From the NCBI GenBank assembly GCA_937125035.1, contig CAKZLG010000257.1, positions 1 to 35,927 of the forward strand: DNA of 35,927 nucleotides, read 5' to 3'. This DNA comes from an uncultured Maribacter sp. (GTDB lineage Bacteria > Bacteroidota > Bacteroidia > Flavobacteriales > Flavobacteriaceae). The translations under genes and the position numbers were made by a program. The notes beneath the pieces were generated by a model. It had not been told where the DNA came from and did not search any database. It saw only the letters and a program-made list of their open reading frames with translations. Numbering within the stretch: the stretch's first letter is position 1; every line of letters begins with the position of its first letter. Positions 17,287 through 24,736 of the stretch are shown here, one piece after another.

Positions 17287-17316
17287 TTGAGGTTCATCTG
17301 AAAAGATTTAATTTTG
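17287..17316 (+). promoter_or_regulatory. DUF1573 gene promoter (TTG-N19-TAATTTTG)
   Basis: TTG (17287-17289), a 19-base spacer and TAATTTTG (17309-17316) match the Bacteroidota promoter consensus fully. The start of transcription would be about 15 bases before the ATG at 17336. Its -33 element is separated by only seven bases from the -33 element of the divergent valS promoter. Confidence 0.7.
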
Positions 17317-17335
17317 AAATCACCCTAAACCAGAA

Positions 17336-17731
17336 ATGATGAAGAAATTAGTACTCTTACTATGTATTGGCCTAATCGGCTTAAGTGCCACGGCACAGGA
17401 TACGGCCGCAAAAATTGAGTTCAAGACAGAAACTGTGGACTATGGCGAAATAACCAAGGGATCGGACGGTGTACGTGTCTTTGAATTCACTAACACAGGA
17501 AGTGCTCCCTTGATCATCAGCAAGGTCAGTTCTAGCTGTGGTTGCACCATACCCAAAAAACCCGAAGAACCCGTATTGCCGGGAAAAACGGGAGAAATTC
17601 AAGTGAAATATGACACCAACCGTGTTGGCCCTATTAGAAAGGCCATAACGGTAATATCCAATGCAGACACGCCCACAAAGGTATTGAAGATAAAAGGCGA
17701 GGTTAAAGCGGATGCCTCTGGCACCGAGTAA
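17336..17731 (+). CDS. DUF1573 secreted/periplasmic protein
   Basis: This 131-residue protein has a signal peptide (MMKKLVLLLCIGLIGLSATAQ). It is followed by a single Ig-like beta domain of the DUF1573 type: KTETVDYGEITKGSDGVRVFEFTNTGSAPL, the hallmark SSCGCTIP with two nearby cysteines, and PGKTGEIQVKYDT. DUF1573 domains are frequent in Bacteroidota and related to ASPM/SPD-2/Hydin Ig-like folds; no biochemical role is established to my knowledge. Two ATGs in tandem (17336 and 17339) could serve as start. It is a single-gene unit with its own promoter and a strong terminator. Confidence 0.9.
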   Translation: MMKKLVLLLCIGLIGLSATAQDTAAKIEFKTETVDYGEITKGSDGVRVFEFTNTGSAPLIISKVSSSCGCTIPKKPEEPVLPGKTGEIQVKYDTNRVGPIRKAITVISNADTPTKVLKIKGEVKADASGTE

Positions 17732-17755
17732 CACATAAAATTGATTATAACTTGC

Positions 17756-17789
17756 AAAGGGCCCGTGAAGAACGGGCCCTTTGTGTTTA
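17756..17789 (+). terminator. Rho-independent-type terminator after DUF1573 gene
   Basis: AAAGGGCCCGT (17756-17766) pairs perfectly with ACGGGCCCTTT (17772-17782) around the loop GAAGA, followed by a T-rich tail. It is 24 bases after the stop codon. Confidence 0.85.
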
Positions 17790-18054
17790 TATGTATTGGG
17801 ACAACGGGTATCTGGACTACTTAGGCTGGTCAGGTTCCCAATTAATTGGCCATGAGGCTTTGGTCAGCCCCTATTTACCCCTACGGTACGTTACCCTTAC
17901 TTTACCTTAGGCACTTCTTAGGGCCCTGATTAAGACCCACTAAAACGACCTTAGGGTTTGCCTTTTGCTATTTTGGGCCCTACGGAACCAAAATAACAGC
18001 ACATTAATTGCGGAATAACGAGGTATTTACCACATTTGCTTAAAATTAGTTTCT
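17790..18054. other. Non-coding stretch before aminotransferase gene
   Basis: No gene is seen in this stretch; the whole gap from 17732 is 323 bases including the terminator. It holds a perfect 12-base palindrome CCAATTAATTGG at 17838-17849, two copies of TGGTCAG around it, and several loosely repeated CCTTAGG/CTTAGGG words near 17905-17955. A TAnnTTTG promoter is not clear; the nearest is CACATTTG near 18030. The function of these repeats is unknown. Confidence 0.4.
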
Positions 18055-19245
18055 ATGCCTAAAATTTCCGAAAAAGGGCTTCAAATGCCCCAATCGCCCA
18101 TCCGCAAATTGGTCCCCTTTGCTGAACAAGCCAAAAAAAAAGGGGTCAAGGTCATTCATTTGAATATAGGCCAACCGGATATTGAGACGCCAAAAGTGGC
18201 ATTGGATGCTGTTAAAAATGCCGATATCAAGGTTTTGGAGTATAGCAGGACCGAGGGTTCCGAAACCTACCGGGAAAAAGTGGCCGCATACTACGGTGGC
18301 CATGACATTTTGGTGCAAGCGGATGATATCATTGTGACCACCGGAGGTTCTGAGGCGCTATCATTTGCTATGGGTACCATTGCCGACACCGGAGATGAGG
18401 TGATCATTCCAGAGCCGTTTTATGCCAATTACAATGGTTTTGCCACGGCCAATGGCATCACCGTGGTACCCGTGGTCTCATCATTGAAAGACAATTTCGC
18501 CCTTCCACCCGTACAAGCATTTGAAGCCTTGATCACGTCAAAAACCAGGGCCATCCTTATCTGCAATCCCGGAAACCCAACAGGTTATCTCTACACAAAA
18601 GAGGAAATTCAAAAACTGGGGGCATTGGTCAAAAAGCACGATCTCTTCCTTATAGCGGATGAGGTGTACCGTGAGTTCACTTATGATGACAAGGAACATT
18701 ACTCCATCTTACGCGAAAAGGACCTGGGTGAGCACGCCATAATCGTGGATTCCGTGAGCAAGAGATACAGTATGTGCGGCGCCCGAATTGGTTTTATCGT
18801 ATCTAAAAACAAATCGGTCATGGCCACGGCCATGAAGTTCGCCCAAGCCAGGCTATCGCCTCCCACTTTTGCCCAAATAGCCGCAGAGGCCGCCCTGGGA
18901 ACCCCCCAGCGCTATTTTGATGATGTAAAGGAAGAGTACATGGGGCGCAGAGATCTCTTACTCGCTGAACTTGCTAAGATAAAAGGTGTTCAGGTGGCCA
19001 AACCAGGTGGAGCGTTTTACTGCATTGTATCCCTTCCCATAGCGGATGCAGACCATTTTGCACAGTGGCTGTTGGAAGAATTCCGGGTAGACAATGAAAC
19101 GGTCATGGTGGCCCCGGCAGCGGGGTTTTATGCCACTCCCAATATGGGCAGGAACGAGATACGCATTGCCTATGTTCTGGACAAGGAAACCCTGAAAAGG
19201 GCAGTGGGAATTTTAGGGGAGGCCTTAAAAAATTACCGCCCGTGA
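18055..19245 (+). CDS. PLP-dependent class I aminotransferase
   Basis: The 396-residue protein is a fold-type I aminotransferase of the AspC/AAT-like group. It shows IHLNIGQPDIETP near the N-terminus, the TTGGSEALSFAMGT phosphate-binding region, ICNPGNPTGYLY with the conserved asparagine, and FLIADEVYREFTYD with the PLP-pyridine aspartate. The Schiff-base lysine is in VDSVSKRYSMCGARIGF, and an arginine lies in the C-terminal NEIRIAYV motif. Substrate preference (aspartate, aromatic or other) cannot be decided from sequence. Its TGA overlaps the GTG start of murB by four bases (GTGA), so the two are probably translated together. Confidence 0.92.
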   Translation: MPKISEKGLQMPQSPIRKLVPFAEQAKKKGVKVIHLNIGQPDIETPKVALDAVKNADIKVLEYSRTEGSETYREKVAAYYGGHDILVQADDIIVTTGGSEALSFAMGTIADTGDEVIIPEPFYANYNGFATANGITVVPVVSSLKDNFALPPVQAFEALITSKTRAILICNPGNPTGYLYTKEEIQKLGALVKKHDLFLIADEVYREFTYDDKEHYSILREKDLGEHAIIVDSVSKRYSMCGARIGFIVSKNKSVMATAMKFAQARLSPPTFAQIAAEAALGTPQRYFDDVKEEYMGRRDLLLAELAKIKGVQVAKPGGAFYCIVSLPIADADHFAQWLLEEFRVDNETVMVAPAAGFYATPNMGRNEIRIAYVLDKETLKRAVGILGEALKNYRP

Positions 19246-20261
19246 TCACCATTTCCCAAGACCATCCCCTAAAGGAGCTCAACACTTTTGGCATAGCTGC
19301 TAAGGCTTATTATTTCGCAGAGGCACAAAGTTTGGGTGCGCTTAAGGAATTATTGGCGCTCAAGAATCACCCCCATAAATTCATCTTGGGGGGCGGCAGC
19401 AACATGCTCCTTACGGCAGATATTGATGCTTTGGTGATCCATGTGAACCTGAAGGGCATTCGGATTGTGAAAGAAGATGACCGCTATGTGCAGGTTAAAG
19501 TCATGGCAGGGGAAAATTGGCACAATCTGGTCCTGTGGACACTGGACCAAAATTTTGGTGGCCTGGAAAACCTTTCCCTGATCCCCGGAAACACGGGCAC
19601 GGCGCCCATTCAGAACATAGGTGCCTACGGGGTAGAGCTAAAGGATAGCTTCGTAAGCTGTGAGGCCCTGAATCGAACCACCCTGGAACTGGAAGAGTTC
19701 ACCCATGCGGAATGCCAATTTGGCTACAGGGATTCCATTTTCAAGAACACGGCCAAGGACCGTTATGTCATTACCTCCGTCACTTTTCAATTAACAAAGA
19801 AAGATCATGTAAAGCATACAACCTACGGTGCCATTGAGGGGGAATTGCAGAAAAAAGGAATAAAAACTCCCACCATACGGGATATCAGCAACGCGGTCAT
19901 TGCCATACGCAGTGCCAAACTCCCCGACCCCAAGGACCTGGGCAATAGTGGAAGCTTTTTTAAGAACCCGGTGCTGTCAAAGGAAGCTTTTGCCCGTTTC
20001 AGCGACCACTATCCACAGGCACCCCATTATGCATTGCCAGATGGTACGTTTAAGGTACCTGCCGGCTGGTTGATTGAGCAATGTGGTCTAAAAGGGAAAC
20101 GAAAAGGGGATGCAGGGGTCCATGAAAGACAGGCCTTGGTCCTAGTGAACCACGGTAATGCCACCGGTCAGGAAATACTGGGTTTGGCGTATGAGGTCAT
20201 GGCAGCGGTACAGGAAAAATTCAACATTACGATTAGCCCAGAGGTAAACATCATCAAATAG
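19242..20261 (+). CDS. murB: UDP-N-acetylenolpyruvoylglucosamine reductase
   Basis: MurB reduces UDP-GlcNAc-enolpyruvate to UDP-MurNAc with NADPH and FAD in peptidoglycan precursor synthesis. The 339-residue length and layout match the E. coli-like type I enzyme. Visible motifs are the FAD-binding GGGSNML, the segment IPGNTGTAPIQNIGAYGVEL, the FGYRDSIFK arginine region, the GNSGSFFKNP serine that acts as proton donor, and the ending SPEVNII with the conserved glutamate. The start is GTG at 19242, which overlaps the aminotransferase stop; the next in-frame start would remove the conserved LNTFGI region. Confidence 0.96.
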   Translation: MITISQDHPLKELNTFGIAAKAYYFAEAQSLGALKELLALKNHPHKFILGGGSNMLLTADIDALVIHVNLKGIRIVKEDDRYVQVKVMAGENWHNLVLWTLDQNFGGLENLSLIPGNTGTAPIQNIGAYGVELKDSFVSCEALNRTTLELEEFTHAECQFGYRDSIFKNTAKDRYVITSVTFQLTKKDHVKHTTYGAIEGELQKKGIKTPTIRDISNAVIAIRSAKLPDPKDLGNSGSFFKNPVLSKEAFARFSDHYPQAPHYALPDGTFKVPAGWLIEQCGLKGKRKGDAGVHERQALVLVNHGNATGQEILGLAYEVMAAVQEKFNITISPEVNIIK

Positions 20262-20355
20262 CTCCCTAAGCCAAAGACACCGGAGACCAAACCCAACCGA
20301 ACAAAAAATGGGAGGGCGTTATCCCCTGAAAGGCCAATGAGATTTATAGTGCATC

Positions 20356-20393
20356 AAACGCCGGTTAACAATCAATTTTATAATTTAGCGTTT
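20356..20393. promoter_or_regulatory. Inverted repeat with -7-like element upstream of ECF sigma gene
   Basis: AAACGC (20356-20361) is repeated in inverted form as GCGTTT (20388-20393), enclosing 26 AT-rich bases that end with TAATTTAG, a one-mismatch TAnnTTTG. It lies about 65 bases before the sigma gene start. A regulator site or promoter is plausible but unproven. Confidence 0.3.
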
Positions 20394-20457
20394 ACAGGGT
20401 ATACGGCAGAACTTGCCCCTTAGACATTGGGAATCCATAAACGAGGTTCTTCTATTT

Positions 20458-21018
20458 ATGAGCGCACTACTGGAAAAGCATATAGTTGAACTTTTACAGG
20501 AACGAAATGAAAAAGCCATTTCGCTCCTCTACGACCATTATGCGGATACCCTGCTTGGGGTGGCCAACAAGGTGGTCCGCGATCCGGAACTGGCCCAAGA
20601 CGTACTCCAGGAAAGTTTGGTCAAAATCTGGAAAAAAGCCGATTCCTATGACCCCTCTAAAGCAAAATTGTTCACGTGGCTTTTTAGGATCACCCGGAAT
20701 ACCGCCATAGATAAATTGCGAAGTGTGAATACGAAAACGGACAAGGAAATCCAAATGGATGTTTCTGACGTATATAATTTAGGTGTAGACAGCACCAGAC
20801 CGGAGTTCATGGACCTTCAGGAAAATTTGGATAAGATTGAGGATAAATATCAAATTGTCTTAGATGCCTTGTTTTTTCAGGGGATGACCCAACAGGAAGC
20901 CAGTGAAGAACTGGATATTCCCTTGGGAACCATAAAATCCAGATTGAAAATAGGTCTTAGGGAACTGCGAAAAATTTACGGTCCCGTTGTTGTCACATGC
21001 TTACTAAATATAGTGTGA
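20458..21018 (+). CDS. ECF-type RNA polymerase sigma factor
   Basis: The 186-residue protein is a two-domain sigma-70-family factor. Region 2 includes DPELAQDVLQESLVKIWKKA and the -10-reading stretch KLFTWLFRITRNTAIDKLR. Region 4 includes MTQQEASEELDIPLGTIKSRL, the helix-turn-helix that reads the -35 element. I chose the ATG at 20458 (MSALLEKHIV), not the track start at 20413. Its TGA overlaps the ATG of the next gene (TGATG), an anti-sigma factor, so it should be held inactive by that protein until a signal arrives. It resembles SigK-RskA systems. Confidence 0.92.
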   Translation: MSALLEKHIVELLQERNEKAISLLYDHYADTLLGVANKVVRDPELAQDVLQESLVKIWKKADSYDPSKAKLFTWLFRITRNTAIDKLRSVNTKTDKEIQMDVSDVYNLGVDSTRPEFMDLQENLDKIEDKYQIVLDALFFQGMTQQEASEELDIPLGTIKSRLKIGLRELRKIYGPVVVTCLLNIV

Positions 21019-21776
21019 TGAAAGAAAAAATAAAAGTTTTTTTAGATTCCGATCTACTGGAGAAATACCTCTTGGGGACCACCAATGAAATGGAGAGCCT
21101 ACAGGTAGAGCGTTATATTGCCATGTACCCGGAAGTACGGGATACCTACGCTGAGCTCCAGGACAATTTGGAGGCCTACGCCAAGTTGCATGCCATTAAA
21201 AGCCCAGACGGGCTCAAGGATAGGATCATGGCTAGGATAAAATCAGAGCGAAGCGGAAGGAAGCAATTCTTCAGATATGCCATTGCCGCCAGTTTCGTGG
21301 CCCTTATGAGCATTGGTGCCTCCTATTTCTTCTGGAACCAAAACCAGAACCTGCAAGCGGAAAATTCCATGGTGAGCAATAAGATCAAGGTGTTGGAGGC
21401 CAACATGAAACAACAATTGGAAGATGTGCGTAACCAATTCATAGTATTGAATAACCCGCAGACCAAAAAATATAATGTAAATGGCAATAAAAAGGCCAAA
21501 GAGCTCAAGGCGGTGGCCTACATCAATCCGGTTAAGAAGCTTTCCTACATCAATGTAAAAAATCTGCCCAATCTACCAGAAGACCAATGTTTTCAGCTTT
21601 GGGCGGAAGTCAATGGGGAAATGGTGAACTTGGGCATCATAGAGGAGTTGACAGACAAGGAAAACCTTTTTGCACTTCCTTATGGTGAAAAAGCCGTAGG
21701 ATACATAACCATTGAGCCCAAAGGCGGAAACCTCAACCCCACTGTAGATAATATCGTAGCCAATATTTCCTATTAG
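21018..21776 (+). CDS. Anti-sigma factor, RskA-like
   Basis: The 252-residue product has a cytoplasmic N-terminal region (LEKYLLGTTNEMESLQVERYIAMYP) that resembles anti-sigma domains and contains no HxxxCxxC zinc motif. A single membrane helix follows (about 84-105, FFRYAIAASFVALMSIGASYFF), then a short coiled-coil with LQAENSMVSNKIKVLEANM. The C-terminal RskA domain, outside the membrane, reads YINVKNLPNLPEDQCFQLWAEVNG. I chose the ATG at 21018, which overlaps the sigma stop, over the one at 20997. The gene ends in front of a strong terminator, so the sigma/anti-sigma pair is a closed two-gene unit. Confidence 0.9.
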   Translation: MKEKIKVFLDSDLLEKYLLGTTNEMESLQVERYIAMYPEVRDTYAELQDNLEAYAKLHAIKSPDGLKDRIMARIKSERSGRKQFFRYAIAASFVALMSIGASYFFWNQNQNLQAENSMVSNKIKVLEANMKQQLEDVRNQFIVLNNPQTKKYNVNGNKKAKELKAVAYINPVKKLSYINVKNLPNLPEDQCFQLWAEVNGEMVNLGIIEELTDKENLFALPYGEKAVGYITIEPKGGNLNPTVDNIVANISY

Positions 21777-21797
21777 GCCAAATGATAAAGTCGTCTT

Positions 21798-21824
21798 AAA
21801 GCCCCATTTCAGGGGCTTTTTTTT
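21798..21824 (+). terminator. Rho-independent terminator after anti-sigma gene
   Basis: AAAGCCCC (21798-21805) pairs with GGGGCTTT (21812-21819) around ATTTCA, followed by a run of eight Ts. It lies 22 bases after the stop codon and is the clearest intrinsic terminator in the window. Confidence 0.9.
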
Positions 21825-21825
21825 G

Positions 21826-21833
21826 TACCTTTG
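21826..21833 (+). promoter_or_regulatory. -7 element upstream of small cysteine-rich membrane protein
   Basis: TACCTTTG matches TAnnTTTG and begins two bases after the T-run of the preceding terminator. No TTG is present at the expected distance, where the terminator hairpin lies instead. The leader to the chosen ATG at 21926 would be about 90 bases. Confidence 0.4.
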
Positions 21834-21925
21834 TTCTACATTGTGTGTTGGGGAATATCATTTGAAAAAGCATGGGCCTTGCCCTGTTGTACATCGCCAG
21901 CACAAGTAACCAAAGAGAGATCCCC

Positions 21926-22135
21926 ATGAAATTGATTCTTCTGACCATTGGACTTTTAGGTTTGGCCTTTGCCGGTATCGCCATAAAAATATGGGCCAAA
22001 AAAGACGGTAAGTTTGCAGGCACCTGTGCCAGCCAAAGCCCCTATTTGAACCAAGATGGAGAGGCCTGTGGCATGTGCGGTAAATTGCCCACCGAGCAGG
22101 ACTGCAGAAAAGACATGGCCACGGATCCCTCCTAG
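21926..22135 (+). CDS. Small single-pass membrane protein with cysteine-rich tail
   Basis: This 69-residue protein has one hydrophobic helix at about 2-22, a lysine-rich juxtamembrane segment (KIWAKKDGK) and a hydrophilic tail with four cysteines at 34, 48, 51 and 60 (C-x13-C-x2-C-x8-C, including GEACGMCGK). The positive charges after the helix suggest that the tail faces the cytoplasm. The cysteines could bind metal or act as a redox switch, but that is inference. Proteins like it are often called membrane or secreted protein in flavobacterial annotations. The ORF track starts at 21872, but the ATG at 21926 gives the usual short form. It precedes an orphan ECF sigma gene by 33 bases. Confidence 0.7.
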   Translation: MKLILLTIGLLGLAFAGIAIKIWAKKDGKFAGTCASQSPYLNQDGEACGMCGKLPTEQDCRKDMATDPS

Positions 22136-22168
22136 GCCCACACCCTCAAAATTTGTTGAAGCACCCAT

Positions 22169-22723
22169 TTGGAAAAACCGCAAGACGTAGCGCACATCAT
22201 TGAAAAAGCCAAAGAGGGCAACCAAATTGCCTTTAGTAGATTGGTGGATCTTTTTTGGAACCAAGTCTATGGCTTTCAATTAAAGAGAACGGAAAATGAA
22301 AATGATGCTGAGGACATCACCATACAGACTTTTTCAAAGGCTTTTGACAAGATTCACACCTATGACACGCGGTATGTCTTTAAGACATGGCTCATTACCA
22401 TCTCCAAGAACATCCATATAGATCTGGTGCGGAAGAGAAAGCACAACCTCCTAAATGGCAATAACCATACGGAGGCCATCAAAAAAGTATTGGACGATGC
22501 CCCGTCCATGGAAGACCAGATCATTCAAGAACAGAATCTCTCCAGCCTTTTGCGCGACATCAAAAAATTGAAGCCGCACTACCAAGAGGTCATCAATCTC
22601 AGATATTTCAATGAGCTTAGCTATGCAGATATTGCGGAAAAGCTCAATGAGCCCATCAACAACATAAAAGTAAAATTGTTGAGGGCCAAAAAACTACTGG
22701 CAGAAATCATTAAGAGCAAATAA
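22169..22723 (+). CDS. ECF-type RNA polymerase sigma factor, orphan
   Basis: The 184-residue protein has sigma region 2 (DAEDITIQTFSKAFDKIHTYD and FKTWLITISKNIHIDLVRKRK) and region 4 (ELSYADIAEKLNEPINNIKVKLLRAKKLL). The start is a TTG at 22169; an in-frame stop lies four codons upstream and no ATG or GTG precedes region 2, so the TTG is well supported. Unlike the sigma gene at 20458, no standard anti-sigma factor follows: the next gene is lipA with its own promoter element. The only linked membrane gene is the small cysteine-tailed protein upstream. What controls it is therefore open. Confidence 0.9.
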   Translation: MEKPQDVAHIIEKAKEGNQIAFSRLVDLFWNQVYGFQLKRTENENDAEDITIQTFSKAFDKIHTYDTRYVFKTWLITISKNIHIDLVRKRKHNLLNGNNHTEAIKKVLDDAPSMEDQIIQEQNLSSLLRDIKKLKPHYQEVINLRYFNELSYADIAEKLNEPINNIKVKLLRAKKLLAEIIKSK

Positions 22724-22787
22724 AATGGGCCGTGCCACCCTGTTTGGCTTCCACTGGCAAAGAGATGCGCAAGCCACCAATTGTTTG

Positions 22788-22795
22788 TATATTTG
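22788..22795 (+). promoter_or_regulatory. -7 element for lipA
   Basis: TATATTTG is an exact TAnnTTTG match ending 15 bases before the lipA ATG at 22811. A TTG at the right upstream distance is not seen. Confidence 0.5.
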
Positions 22796-22810
22796 TTTAA
22801 AAATTGTGTT

Positions 22811-23686
22811 ATGTCCGTTGCATTAAAAGAAAATGTTTCCCCACCCAAAGGAAAGCCGAAATGGCTCAGGGTAAAATTGCCCACCGGTAAAAAATACACC
22901 CAGCTAAGGGGATTGGTGGAGAAATACGACCTCCACACCATATGTACCAGTGGCAGTTGCCCCAATATGGGCGAGTGCTGGGGAGAAGGTACGGCAACCT
23001 TTATGATTCTGGGCAACATCTGCACACGCTCCTGTGGTTTCTGTGGGGTGAAGACCGGAAGACCGGAAGACGTGGATTGGGAAGAACCGGAAAAGGTGGC
23101 GCGCTCCATTAAGATCATGGGCATTACCCATGCCGTGATCACCTCGGTGGATCGAGATGACCTAAAGGATATGGGATCCATCATATGGGCAGAGACCGTC
23201 AAGGCCATTAGACGCATGAATCCCGAGACCACCCTTGAAACACTCATTCCTGATTTCCAAGGTTTGGAAAGACATTTGGACCGTATTGTGGCCGTTGCAC
23301 CTGAAGTGGTCTCGCACAATATGGAAACCGTGAAAAGGTTGACCCGTGAGGTACGTATACAAGCCAAATACGAGCGCAGCCTGGAGGTTCTGTCATACTT
23401 AAAGAAAAGTGGTGTGAACAGGACAAAGTCCGGCATTATGCTGGGGCTGGGAGAATTGGAAGAGGAAGTGATAGATACGTTGACCGATCTAAGAAATGCC
23501 AATGTGGATGTAGTGACCATTGGGCAGTACCTACAGCCCTCCAAGAAACACTTGCCCGTGAAGGAATTCATTACCCCGGAACAATTCAAAAAATATGAGG
23601 AAATAGGGCTTTCCATGGGCTTTAGACATGTGGAAAGCGGTGCTTTGGTACGTTCTTCATATAAGGCCCACAAGCACATTAGGTAA
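22811..23686 (+). CDS. lipA: Lipoyl synthase
   Basis: LipA is a radical-SAM enzyme that inserts two sulfurs into protein-bound octanoyl chains to make lipoyl cofactors. The 291-residue product carries both iron-sulfur clusters: the auxiliary set [13 protein letters not shown] (C-x4-C-x5-C) and the radical-SAM set CTRSCGFC (C-x3-C-x2-C). The C-terminal serine ligand region is [13 protein letters not shown] chose the ATG at 22811 (MSVALKENV) rather than the ORF start at 22781. It is followed after 39 bases by gap on the same strand. No lipB is in the window. Confidence 0.97.
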   Translation: MSVALKENVSPPKGKPKWLRVKLPTGKKYTQLRGLVEKYDLHTICTSGSCPNMGECWGEGTATFMILGNICTRSCGFCGVKTGRPEDVDWEEPEKVARSIKIMGITHAVITSVDRDDLKDMGSIIWAETVKAIRRMNPETTLETLIPDFQGLERHLDRIVAVAPEVVSHNMETVKRLTREVRIQAKYERSLEVLSYLKKSGVNRTKSGIMLGLGELEEEVIDTLTDLRNANVDVVTIGQYLQPSKKHLPVKEFITPEQFKKYEEIGLSMGFRHVESGALVRSSYKAHKHIR

Positions 23687-23725
23687 GCAAAGGGAATCTT
23701 ACAGGGGGACCATAAATCTTTAAAC

Positions 23726-24736
23726 GTGCAGCAGATAAATATTGGGATTAATGGCTTTGGCCGTATCGGCAGGACCTTGTTCAGATTACTGCACCAGCAT
23801 CCGCAGATTACCGTAAGGGCCATCAATGATTTGGCAGACGCCCCCACCCTTGCCCATTTACTGAAATATGACAGCATACATGGCATTTTCAGTGCTGTGG
23901 AAGGCCACCAGGATGGTGACCTCTTGGTAAGCGGAAAAAAAATAAAACGCTTCCAAGCCTCACACCCCAAGGATATTGATTGGGCATCTGCCCAGGTAGA
24001 TGTGGTCGTGGAGGCCACGGGCAAATTCAAGACCTTGGCCGAGCTGGAGCACCACCTTAAAAATGGGGCGAAAAAGGTGATTTTATCCGCACCCGCCACA
24101 GAAGATGATATGCCCATGGTGGTCATGGGTGTAAATGAAAGTCTGCTCATGGAAAATGACCATATCATATCCAACGCATCCTGCACTACCAATAATGCAG
24201 CGCCCATGATCAAGGTCATCCGAGACCTCTGCGGAATTGAACAAGCCTATATCACCACGATCCATTCCTATACCAGTGACCAGAGCCTACATGACCAACC
24301 GCATAAAGATCTTAGACGTGCCAGAGCGGCAGGACAATCCATTGTGCCCACCACCACTGGGGCGGCAAAGGCACTTACCAAGATCTTTCCGGACCTTGAA
24401 AATGTCATTGGTGGCTGCGGTATTCGGGTTCCGGTGCCCAATGGTTCTTTGACGGACATTACCTTCAATGTGAAAAAGGAGACCCACATTCAAGAAATTA
24501 ATGATACTTTTAAGCAAGTATCTGAAAACGAGCTAAAAAATATCGTGTTTTATACGGAAGACCCCATTGTATCCATAGACATAAACAATAGTTGCCATTC
24601 TTGTACGTTTGATTCACAGATGACCTCCGTTATAGGTAAAATGGTGAAAATCATAGGGTGGTATGATAATGAAACGGGATATAGCAGTAGGGTCATAGAT
24701 TTGATCATGTTTTTAAGAAATAAGGAATTTATTTGA
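23726..24736 (+). CDS. gap: Glyceraldehyde-3-phosphate dehydrogenase, type I
   Basis: The 336-residue enzyme oxidises glyceraldehyde 3-phosphate to 1,3-bisphosphoglycerate. The Rossmann motif INGFGRIGR sits at 8-16, and an aspartate after the second strand (RAINDLAD) suggests NAD preference. The catalytic Cys153 is in SNASCTTNN, the general-base histidine follows in ITTIHSYTSDQ, and PTTTGAAKAL binds phosphate. The start is GTG at 23726, which gives the normal N-terminus QQINIGINGFG. Its TGA overlaps a TTG start of a hybrid histidine kinase by four bases. Flavobacteria often have more than one gap gene; which one this is cannot be decided. Confidence 0.95.
   Translation: MQQINIGINGFGRIGRTLFRLLHQHPQITVRAINDLADAPTLAHLLKYDSIHGIFSAVEGHQDGDLLVSGKKIKRFQASHPKDIDWASAQVDVVVEATGKFKTLAELEHHLKNGAKKVILSAPATEDDMPMVVMGVNESLLMENDHIISNASCTTNNAAPMIKVIRDLCGIEQAYITTIHSYTSDQSLHDQPHKDLRRARAAGQSIVPTTTGAAKALTKIFPDLENVIGGCGIRVPVPNGSLTDITFNVKKETHIQEINDTFKQVSENELKNIVFYTEDPIVSIDINNSCHSCTFDSQMTSVIGKMVKIIGWYDNETGYSSRVIDLIMFLRNKEFI

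Noticed and set aside
17838-17849. Palindrome CCAATTAATTGG as an operator
   Set aside because: It is perfect but isolated, made of simple AT-rich words, and far from a recognisable promoter, so I list it only within the non-coding stretch.
22621-24219. 532-residue minus-strand ORF antisense to lipA and gap
   Set aside because: It lies opposite two certain genes, crosses their boundary, and its translation is rich in serine and methionine without domain-like order. It is a shadow of codon usage on the other strand.
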